Shown here: positions 8,668 to 15,118 of the stretch, one piece after another
Numbering within the stretch: position 1 is the first letter of the stretch
Layout of the letters: each line of letters opens with the position of its first letter
NCBI RefSeq assembly: GCF_029211225.1
Contig: NZ_JARGEM010000004.1
Location: 143,945 to 207,944 of the forward strand
Source of the DNA: Antiquaquibacter metalliresistens
GTDB taxonomy: Bacteria > Actinomycetota > Actinomycetes > Actinomycetales > Microbacteriaceae
Length of the DNA: 64,000 bases
Direction: 5' to 3'
Translations under genes and position numbers: made by a program
Notes under the pieces: model-generated
The model's database searches: none
The model's input: only the letters and a program-made list of their open reading frames with translations
Told to the model about the DNA's origin: nothing

Positions 8668-9968
8668 CGCCCGCGCGGAAGGTCGGTGCTCTGCGTCGCC
8701 ATCCACGCCGACCGCCAGCTCATCGTCTGGGCCGCGCGCGTGATGCAGACCACGAGGGTCAGCCATCCGAAGTCGACGAGCACGGAGCTCTCGGCCAGGG
8801 AGGTGACCAGCAGCGCGACCATCACGAGCGCCGGCCACAGGTAGGACACGGTCTTGCGGCGGGTGGCGACGAGCCACGATCGGACGAAGCCCAGGCCGAC
8901 CAGCACGATGAAGGCGAACAGGCCGACCAGCCCGGCCTGGAACACGACGTCCACGTAGGCGTTGAGGGCCGATCCGTGCAGGCCCTCGGTCACGCCGAGG
9001 CCGGCATACGGAGTCTGATCCGCGCGCCAGATGCCCACCCAGCCCCAGCCCTCGAGCTGGTGGAAGGGGATGAGCGCGCCCAGGGAACGCCAGAGCTCGA
9101 GACGCGACTCGACCTCCGTCGCAGCGCTCAGCACCCGCACGATCCCCTGGCGGCTGGCGAACACGACGATGATCGCGACCACGGCGACGGCAGCGACGGC
9201 GATGTCCCAGAAGCGCCGCCGGGAATCCGGCACGGTGCGCAGCGCCAGGATCACGCCGGTCGCGATCGCGACAGCGAGAGCGGTGCCGATCGCCACGGGG
9301 GATCCGGTCAGCAGCAGGGTCGCCGTCGCACCGATGAGCGAGAACACGCCGAGCATGGTGGGGATCGACCGGGTGTTCGTCTCGATCGCGAAGGTGATCA
9401 GCGCGATGACGGCGATCAGGCCGAGTTGATTGCGGTTGCCGGCGAGTCCCTGGATCGGCCCCCCGGCGGCCAGGTCGCCATCGATGCCGAGCCATTCGAT
9501 CGGCTGGTCGATGAGGAGCCCTGCGAAGATCTCGAGGGCGAGTGAGATCGCGAGGTACCCGCGCAGCACGTCGCCGAAGTCCCGGATCACCTGGATGAGG
9601 TCGCGCACCAGCGCGACGTAGACCGCGAGGAACGCCACGGCCACCTGGTGGGCGACTCCGCCGAGGGCGGACCACTGCTGCGCCGTCCAGAGGATCGTCA
9701 GGCCGCACCACCCGACGAACACCAGGAGCGAGACCGGCAGCAGGCCACGCCATTCGAGCGTGCCGCGGCGGGCGAACAGGCTCGCCCCGGCGAGCAGGAC
9801 GAGCACCACGAGCGCGGCACCGTAGCCCGGCCAGCCGATCAGACGTCGCACCGGATCCGCGGCGATCGTCGCGGTGATGATGGTGAACGACAGTGCCGAA
9901 GACAGGCGAGGGTCCGCGAGGAACGACTCGAGCGCCGCTCGAGTGCCGCTGCGGGGTGTCAGATCCAT
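8664..9968 (-). CDS. O-antigen ligase/polymerase-like (Wzy/WaaL) membrane protein 1
   Basis: A 434-residue polytopic protein with about 11 membrane segments and one large periplasmic-type loop. The segment GLAGNRNQLGLIA and the later loop motif EGWGWVGIW are characteristic of the O-antigen ligase/polymerase (Wzy_C) family. It probably polymerises or ligates the glycan exported by the flippase. ATG 9968 is preceded by TAGCGT ending 7 nt upstream and no Shine-Dalgarno, so it looks leaderless. It is divergent from manA and paralogous to the gene at 12290-13615. Confidence 0.8.
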   Translation of the reverse strand: MDLTPRSGTRAALESFLADPRLSSALSFTIITATIAADPVRRLIGWPGYGAALVVLVLLAGASLFARRGTLEWRGLLPVSLLVFVGWCGLTILWTAQQWSALGGVAHQVAVAFLAVYVALVRDLIQVIRDFGDVLRGYLAISLALEIFAGLLIDQPIEWLGIDGDLAAGGPIQGLAGNRNQLGLIAVIALITFAIETNTRSIPTMLGVFSLIGATATLLLTGSPVAIGTALAVAIATGVILALRTVPDSRRRFWDIAVAAVAVVAIIVVFASRQGIVRVLSAATEVESRLELWRSLGALIPFHQLEGWGWVGIWRADQTPYAGLGVTEGLHGSALNAYVDVVFQAGLVGLFAFIVLVGLGFVRSWLVATRRKTVSYLWPALVMVALLVTSLAESSVLVDFGWLTLVVCITRAAQTMSWRSAWMATQSTDLPRGR

Positions 9969-10009
9969 CGGCCCTACGCTAGCGGGGCGGGCCGGGAATG
10001 CGCCCTTGG

Positions 10010-10015
10010 TACCGT
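10010..10015 (+). promoter_or_regulatory. Leaderless -10 element of manA
   Basis: TACCGT ends 6 nt before the manA ATG (10022). On the other strand TAGCGT at 9976-9981 ends 7 nt before the divergent polymerase start, so two leaderless promoters lie back to back within about 50 bp. Confidence 0.5.
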
Positions 10016-10021
10016 GGTGGC

Positions 10022-11134
10022 ATGTTCCTGCCGATCGCTAATACCCCCCGCGACTACGCCTGGGGCGCCGACGGGGCGATCTCCGCGCTGCTCGGTGCCG
10101 AGGCATCCGGTCGCACCGAGGCCGAGCTGTGGCTCGGAACCCATCCGGGTTCGCCCAGCCGGATCGTCGGTTCCGAGGGCACGCTGCTGGAGGCCGTGGG
10201 CGGTCTGCCGTTCCTGCTCAAGGTGCTCGCCGCCGGATCGCCCCTCTCGCTGCAGGCGCACCCGACGATGGCCCAGGCGCAGGCGGGCTTCGCGCGCGAG
10301 GAGGCGGCGGGCATCCCCGTGGATGCGCCGCACCGCAACTACCGGGACGCGTTCCACAAGCCGGAGCTCATCTACGCGCTGAGCGAGCGCTTCGAGGCGC
10401 TCAGCGGGTTCCGCCCCGCCGCGGAGACCCGCGCGAGCCTCGAACGGCTGCTCGAACGCCGGGGGCCGTCGGCGCCCATCCAGGCATGGATCGATCGGCT
10501 CAGCGGCGACGACGCGATCCGCGACACCTTCGCCTGGCTCATCACGCGCGGCGAGGGCGTCGACGAGCTGGTGTCGGCGCTCGTCGAACTCGCGGATGAC
10601 GCGACCGCCGCCATGACCACCGTGCGCGAGCTCGCGGTCGCCTACCCCGGCGACCCCGGTATCGCCATCTCGCTCATGCTGCACCGGGTGACCCTCGAGC
10701 GCGGACAGGCGCTGTACCTGCGCGCGGGGAACATCCACGCCTATCTCTCGGGGGTGGGCATCGAGCTCATGGCCTCCTCCGACAACGTGCTGCGCGGCGG
10801 CCTGACGCCCAAGCACGTCGACGTGCCCGAACTGCTCGAGGTGCTCGATTTCCGGCCGGTGCCGGTGCCCTACCTGGAGCCCGCGCGACCGCAGCCCGGG
10901 GTGGCCGTCTTCGCCCCCGACGTGCCCGATTTCGAGCTCGTCGTGATCGAGGGGGATGCCGTGGTGCCCCTGACCGGGCCGGCGATCGCGCTGTGCGTGC
11001 AGGGCTCGTTCGCCCTCGCCGGCGAGCGTGAAGCTGCCGAACTGGCGCGGGGGGATGCCACCTACGTCAGCGCGGACGAGGCCGAACTCGCCGTGCGCGG
11101 CAGCGGCCTGCTCTTCGTCGCGACGACCGGCTAG
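10022..11134 (+). CDS. manA: Mannose-6-phosphate isomerase, class I
   Basis: A 370-residue zinc-dependent cupin isomerase that interconverts fructose-6-phosphate and mannose-6-phosphate. It starts FLPIANTPRDYAWG. The zinc/substrate site is visible as QAHPT and HKPEL in the first half, and the second half has GNIHAYLSG followed by SSDNVLRGGLTPKHVD. With manB in the core segment downstream, it supplies mannose-1-phosphate for GDP-mannose. ATG 10022 has a leaderless-type -10. An in-frame ATG at 9998 would add eight residues and lies upstream of the -10. The 3' end overlaps the convergent regulator by 4 bp. Confidence 0.92.
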   Translation: MFLPIANTPRDYAWGADGAISALLGAEASGRTEAELWLGTHPGSPSRIVGSEGTLLEAVGGLPFLLKVLAAGSPLSLQAHPTMAQAQAGFAREEAAGIPVDAPHRNYRDAFHKPELIYALSERFEALSGFRPAAETRASLERLLERRGPSAPIQAWIDRLSGDDAIRDTFAWLITRGEGVDELVSALVELADDATAAMTTVRELAVAYPGDPGIAISLMLHRVTLERGQALYLRAGNIHAYLSGVGIELMASSDNVLRGGLTPKHVDVPELLEVLDFRPVPVPYLEPARPQPGVAVFAPDVPDFELVVIEGDAVVPLTGPAIALCVQGSFALAGEREAAELARGDATYVSADEAELAVRGSGLLFVATTG

Positions 11135-12084
11135 CCGGCCTCGCGCGCTCCGAACGCGCGGCGGTAGGCCAGGGGAGAGACCTGCAGCACCTTCACGAAG
11201 TGGTGCCGCATGACGGCGGCGGAGCCGAACCCGGTCTGCTGGGCGATGGTCTCGAGCGGCAGATCGGACTCCTCCAGCAGGTGCTGTGCGCGCAGGATCC
11301 GCTGCCGGTTGAGCCAGGCCGCCGGGGTGGTGCCCATCTCGGCGCGGAAGCGTCGCGCGAAGGTGCGACTGGACATGAGCGCCTTGCGGGCGAGCTGGTC
11401 GATGGTGAGGTCTTCGGCGAGGTTCTCGAGCATCCATTCGGCCACGGCGGCGAAGGAGTCGCTCGTGGCCTCGGCGACGGGGCTGTTGATGTACTGCGAC
11501 TGGCCGCCGTCGCGCTGCGGGGGTACGACCATGCGACGCGCGACGACGTTCGTCGCCGCGGCGCCGTGCTCCTTGCGCACGATGTGCAGGGCGGCGTCGA
11601 TGCCCGCGGCGGTGCCCGCGGAGGTCACGACCTTGCCGTCCTCGACGAACAGCACGTCGGGGTCGACCGTGGTGCGCGGATACCACTCGGCGAGCTTGTC
11701 GGTGTGCATCCAGTGCGTCGTGGCCCGCCTGCCGTCGAGGATGCCTGACTGCGCCAGCGCGAACGCTCCACTGCAGACGCTGAGCACCCAGGCCCCCCGG
11801 GCCTCGGCAGCGCGGATCACCTCGAGGTAGCGCTCGTCGACGGGCCCGATGCCGTGGGCGGGGACCGCCACCAGGTCGGCATCGGCGGCGCCTTCGAGGC
11901 CGCGGGTGATGTCCATGGTGAAGCCGAGGCTCGTGCGCACCGGGCCGGGGTCCGCGGTGACGATGGCGAGTTCGAAGCTCGGGCCGCCCGTCTCGCTGCG
12001 GTCGATGCCGAACACCTCGCAGATGACGCCGAACTCGAAGGGCGCGAGCCCTGGGATCGCGAGCAGGGCGACCTTGCGCAGCAT
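11131..12084 (-). CDS. AdpA/GlxA-type transcriptional regulator (DJ-1/PfpI domain plus AraC HTH)
   Basis: A 317-residue regulator. Residues about 1-190 form a DJ-1/PfpI-like domain with a nucleophile elbow VCSGAFALAQSG. The C-terminal 100 residues carry two AraC-type helix-turn-helices (IDQLARKALMSSRTFARRF and LETIAQQTGFGSAAVMRHHF). This architecture is that of Streptomyces AdpA and related GlxA proteins, which bind TGGCSNGWWY sites. It has a good Shine-Dalgarno (AAGGAG) upstream of ATG 12084. Sites close to the AdpA consensus lie in the divergent intergenic space, suggesting autoregulation and control of the small ORF opposite. Confidence 0.85.
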   Translation of the reverse strand: MLRKVALLAIPGLAPFEFGVICEVFGIDRSETGGPSFELAIVTADPGPVRTSLGFTMDITRGLEGAADADLVAVPAHGIGPVDERYLEVIRAAEARGAWVLSVCSGAFALAQSGILDGRRATTHWMHTDKLAEWYPRTTVDPDVLFVEDGKVVTSAGTAAGIDAALHIVRKEHGAAATNVVARRMVVPPQRDGGQSQYINSPVAEATSDSFAAVAEWMLENLAEDLTIDQLARKALMSSRTFARRFRAEMGTTPAAWLNRQRILRAQHLLEESDLPLETIAQQTGFGSAAVMRHHFVKVLQVSPLAYRRAFGAREAG

Positions 12085-12094
12085 CCGTACTCCT

Positions 12095-12143
12095 TGGCAG
12101 TAATCGACCGAAGGATGTCAATACTGCCACTCGTGGCAAGAAT
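12095..12143. promoter_or_regulatory. AdpA-like operator cluster between the regulator and the microprotein
   Basis: TGGCAGTA (12095-12102) and TACTGCCA (12122-12129) form an 8-bp perfect inverted repeat with a 19-bp spacer. TGCCAC-TC-GTGGCA (12125-12138) is a second, 6-bp inverted repeat. TGGCAAGAAT (12134-12143) matches 9 of 10 positions of the AdpA consensus TGGCSNGWWY, and TGGCAGTAAT (12095-12104) matches 8. The right-hand site lies just upstream of the -10 of the small ORF. Confidence 0.5.
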
Positions 12144-12153
12144 TCGCAATCCG

Positions 12154-12159
12154 TAGCGT
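12154..12159 (+). promoter_or_regulatory. Leaderless -10 element of the 37-residue ORF
   Basis: TAGCGT ends 7 nt before ATG 12167, with no Shine-Dalgarno. This is the same layout as at the other leaderless genes in the window. Confidence 0.5.
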
Positions 12160-12166
12160 TTCTGCC

Positions 12167-12280
12167 ATGACTGGTGCAGGCTTCCTCCTCACGGCGCTCG
12201 TGGTGCTCGCCGTACTCGCGATCCTCGGGACGATGCGCGTGACGGTGCGCGACGGGTTTCGTCGCGTGCCGCGGCGCTGA
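12167..12280 (+). CDS. 37-residue single-helix membrane microprotein
   Basis: A short ORF beginning MTGAGFLLTALVVLAV and ending RDGFRRVPRR. It is one hydrophobic helix (about residues 6-22) followed by a strongly basic tail, so it should sit in the membrane with the C-terminus in the cytoplasm. The evidence that it is a gene is the leaderless-type -10 7 nt upstream, AdpA-like sites in front, and its fit in the 205-bp gap between the regulator and the second polymerase gene (stop 9 bp before that gene's end). Function is unknown. Regulation by the divergent AdpA-like protein is inferred. Confidence 0.5.
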   Translation: MTGAGFLLTALVVLAVLAILGTMRVTVRDGFRRVPRR

Positions 12281-12289
12281 GGAGTCCGG

Positions 12290-13615
12290 CTAGCGGGTGC
12301 TCGGGACTTCGAGCACCTTCGTCTTGGTCGCGATGAGCACGAGGAAGGCCCAGCCGTACTCGGTGATGAGCCTACTTTCGGCCACGCTCTGCACCAGGAG
12401 CACGACGATGATCGCCAGTGGGAGCAGGGCCCAGGCGGTGTACGACCCCGCGGGCGCACGACCGAACTGTGGGCGGTCGATGGCGAAGGTCCAGGAACGG
12501 ATCGCGGCAGACAGCACGAGGGCCGCGAAGACGACGACGCCGAGGATGCCCAACTGCAGCCACACGTCGAGCCAGACATCGTGCGCCTGAAGCTGGCGCA
12601 CCCCGTTGCGGAACGCGAGATTCTCGAACGGCTCCGCCCAGGGCACCCAGTAGCCCACCCAACCCCAGCCGAAGGCGGGGCGCTGGGCGGCGAGCTCGAT
12701 CACCTTCTCCCAGATGCCGACGCGCCCGGTGAAGTCGGCGCTCTTGCCGAGCACGCCCAGCAGCGACGACCGGAAGACGATCGCGAGTGCGGCACCGACC
12801 GCGATCACGGCCGCGATGGTGCCGTAGGCGATGCGCCGTCGCCGGGGGGTGTCGGCACGCCTCACGACGATTGCGGCGAGCACGGCGACCGCCGCCGCCG
12901 CGAGGGCGAGTGTGACCGTGGCCGATCGGGTCAGCAGCAGCGTCACACCGGCGAGGGCGAGCCAGAGCACGGTCCACGAGCGCCGCGTCGACCGATCGGC
13001 GAGCTGGATCGCGAACACGATCACGCCCAGGGCCGCGAGCATCCCGAGATGGTTGGCGTTGCCCACGATGCCCTGGATGCGACCCTCGTCGAACACCTCG
13101 AAGAGCTCGTTGCGCGACCAGTACAGCATCTTCGGGAGCTTCTCGTAGTCCGAGTAGTCCACCCCCGGCTGGATGAACAGCGGAAGGATCGGGCGCCGCA
13201 GCACGAGGGCGACGAACAGTTCGAAGACGATCGACGCCCCGAGCACGATGCGCAGCAGGGTGCCGAGCCCACGCACGAACTCCTGCCAGCGGTAGCCGAC
13301 GGCGAGCCAGAGCGCTGCCACGGTCACCAGCCAGGTGCTGAGCAGACCGAGGGCCGTCGCGGCCGGGTAGAAGGACCACGCCAGCGATGCCGTGGCGAGC
13401 ACCAGGAACACCAGCAGCGGGTAGGGAAGCGCTCCGATGCGCCACCGGTCGCGGTGCGCCACGAGCATCAGCACCGAGAATGCGGCGGCGATCACGGCGA
13501 GCACCCCGTACACCCACCAGCCGGCCGCATAGCGCCAGGCGTCTCCGGCCAGCAGCAGGCTGAGCAGGAGCACCAGGAACACCGATCGAACCCGCGGGCT
13601 GTCGAGGAGTCGCAT
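12290..13615 (-). CDS. O-antigen ligase/polymerase-like (Wzy/WaaL) membrane protein 2
   Basis: A protein of about 441 residues with roughly 11 membrane segments. It shares with the gene at 8664-9968 the motifs GIVGNANHLGMLAALG and FGWGWVGYWVPW and the same helix order, so the two are paralogues. They are clearly diverged, which suggests different substrates or a polymerase/ligase division. ATG 13615 is chosen because TAGCCT (13622-13627) ends 6 nt upstream; GTG 13618 is also possible. It is divergent from galE across 35 bp. Confidence 0.8.
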   Translation of the reverse strand: MRLLDSPRVRSVFLVLLLSLLLAGDAWRYAAGWWVYGVLAVIAAAFSVLMLVAHRDRWRIGALPYPLLVFLVLATASLAWSFYPAATALGLLSTWLVTVAALWLAVGYRWQEFVRGLGTLLRIVLGASIVFELFVALVLRRPILPLFIQPGVDYSDYEKLPKMLYWSRNELFEVFDEGRIQGIVGNANHLGMLAALGVIVFAIQLADRSTRRSWTVLWLALAGVTLLLTRSATVTLALAAAAVAVLAAIVVRRADTPRRRRIAYGTIAAVIAVGAALAIVFRSSLLGVLGKSADFTGRVGIWEKVIELAAQRPAFGWGWVGYWVPWAEPFENLAFRNGVRQLQAHDVWLDVWLQLGILGVVVFAALVLSAAIRSWTFAIDRPQFGRAPAGSYTAWALLPLAIIVVLLVQSVAESRLITEYGWAFLVLIATKTKVLEVPSTR

Positions 13616-13621
13616 CACGCA

Positions 13622-13644
13622 AGGCTATGCGCTCGCGCTAACGT
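13622..13644. promoter_or_regulatory. Back-to-back leaderless -10 elements (polymerase 2 and galE)
   Basis: TAGCCT on the minus strand (13622-13627) ends 6 nt before ATG 13615. TAACGT on the plus strand (13639-13644) ends 6 nt before the galE ATG at 13651. The two -10 boxes are only 11 bp apart, so the promoters must share or compete for upstream DNA. Confidence 0.5.
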
Positions 13645-13650
13645 GGTGCT

Positions 13651-14619
13651 ATGACCTGGCTCGTCACCGGCGGTGCCGGTTACATCGGGGCGCACGTGGT
13701 GCGTGCGCTCGCGGCATCCGATCTCGACCCCGTCGTGCTCGACGACCTGTCGAGTGGCCATGAGGACTTCGTGCCCACGGGGGTGCCGTTCGTTCGTGGC
13801 TCGATCCTCGACGGCGACCTGCTGCTGCGCACGATGGAGCGGCACGACGTGGACGGGGTCATCCACGTGGCGGGATTCAAGTACGCCGGCGTCTCCGTGC
13901 GCGAGCCCCTGCACACCTATCGTCAGAACGTCACGGGCACGGCGACCCTGCTCGCGGCGATGGAGGAGCGGGATGTCTCGGCCATCGTGTTCTCCTCCAG
14001 CGCCGCCGTCTACGGCACCCCCGACACGGAGCTCGTGACCGAGCAGACCCCGCGCCGGCCGCAGTCGCCCTACGGCGAATCGAAGCTCATCGGTGAATGG
14101 CTGCTCGCCGATCAGGCGGTCGCGCGCGGATTGCGGCACACCTCGCTGCGCTACTTCAACGTGGTCGGATCCGGCGACGAGTCGCTCTACGACTCGAGCC
14201 CGCACAACCTCTTTCCGCTCGTGTTCACTGCACTGGTCGAGGGTCGCACCCCGCGGATCAACGGCGACGACTACCCGACGCCCGACGGTACGAACGTGCG
14301 CGACTACATCCACGTCTCCGACCTCGCCCTCGCGCACGTCGCGGCGGCCCGGCGGCTCGCGGCGGGGGAGCCACTCGAGCCCGCCTACAACCTCGGCAGC
14401 GGCTCGGGCAGTTCGGTCGGAGAGATCATGACGACGATCTCGGCGGTGACGGGCATCCCGTTCACCCCGGAGATCGCGCCCCGCAGGCCTGGTGACCCGG
14501 CGCGCATCGTGGCGACCGGCGAGCTCGCCGCGCGCGACCTGGACTGGGCGATGCGGCACGACCTGCAGTCGATGGTCTCCTCGCAATGGACCGCAACACG
14601 CCGTGCGCTCCAACCCTGA
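13651..14619 (+). CDS. galE: UDP-glucose 4-epimerase
   Basis: A 322-residue extended SDR epimerase interconverting UDP-glucose and UDP-galactose. It has the NAD motif GGAGYIG (residues 7-13), the active-site SSSAAVYG strand (Ser115-117), Tyr141 and Lys145 in SPYGESK, RYFNVVGSG, and NVRDYIHVSDLA near the C-terminus. The length is normal for actinobacterial GalE. It is likely leaderless. Among the polysaccharide genes it supplies UDP-galactose. Confidence 0.92.
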   Translation: MTWLVTGGAGYIGAHVVRALAASDLDPVVLDDLSSGHEDFVPTGVPFVRGSILDGDLLLRTMERHDVDGVIHVAGFKYAGVSVREPLHTYRQNVTGTATLLAAMEERDVSAIVFSSSAAVYGTPDTELVTEQTPRRPQSPYGESKLIGEWLLADQAVARGLRHTSLRYFNVVGSGDESLYDSSPHNLFPLVFTALVEGRTPRINGDDYPTPDGTNVRDYIHVSDLALAHVAAARRLAAGEPLEPAYNLGSGSGSSVGEIMTTISAVTGIPFTPEIAPRRPGDPARIVATGELAARDLDWAMRHDLQSMVSSQWTATRRALQP

Positions 14620-14650
14620 ACGAGCGGTCGAGGCATTTATGATCTGCGAC

Positions 14651-14680
14651 TTGACTCCGAGGTAACTACACGGGTGTAAT
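14651..14680 (+). promoter_or_regulatory. whiB2 promoter with palindrome over the -10
   Basis: TTGACT (14651-14656) and TGTAAT (14675-14680), 18 bp apart, look like a sigma-70-type promoter. TACAC-GG-GTGTA (14667-14678) is a perfect 5-bp inverted repeat that overlaps the -10, a position suited to repression. Confidence 0.5.
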
Positions 14681-14728
14681 TATCCCTAACGCGGCGGGCC
14701 GGTGGGCCGACGCGGAGGGGAGAGACTG

Positions 14729-15052
14729 ATGGCGAACACGGGATACCGCTCGGGGGTGCCGGACGACTGGTTCGTCGACCCCGTCCGCCTCGGCGTACCC
14801 GGGGTGCGCAAGCCGCTCCTCGACGAGGACGAGAATCCGCTCGCCTGGCAGACCGACTCGCTGTGCGCCCAGACCGATCCGGAGGCGTTCTTCCCCGAGA
14901 AGGGCGGCTCGACGCGCGACGCGAAGAAGATCTGCGCATCCTGCGAGGTCAAGGCGCAGTGCCTCGAGTACGCACTCGCCAACGACGAGCGGTTCGGCAT
15001 CTGGGGCGGCCTGTCCGAGCGCGAGCGTCGTAAGCTGCGCAAGCGCGCCTAG
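14729..15052 (+). CDS. whiB2: WhiB2/WhmD-type iron-sulfur regulator
   Basis: A 107-residue WhiB protein. The four cluster-ligand cysteines are Cys46, 69, 72 and 78 (CASC in the middle), followed by the turn GIWGG and a basic C-terminus (RRKLRKRA). An N-terminal extension of about 40 residues (including DDWFVDPVRLG) is typical of WhiB2/WhmD rather than the short WhiB1. This subclass controls septation and cell division. ATG 14729 is preceded by a strong GGAGGGGAGAG. It is followed by the GT2 gene, as in other actinobacteria. Confidence 0.9.
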   Translation: MANTGYRSGVPDDWFVDPVRLGVPGVRKPLLDEDENPLAWQTDSLCAQTDPEAFFPEKGGSTRDAKKICASCEVKAQCLEYALANDERFGIWGGLSERERRKLRKRA

Positions 15053-15118
15053 CAAGCTTCGCGCGACCCGCGCGTCACCGCGGGGCCCGGGTGCGGCCCG
15101 CATAGTCTCGAACGTGAC

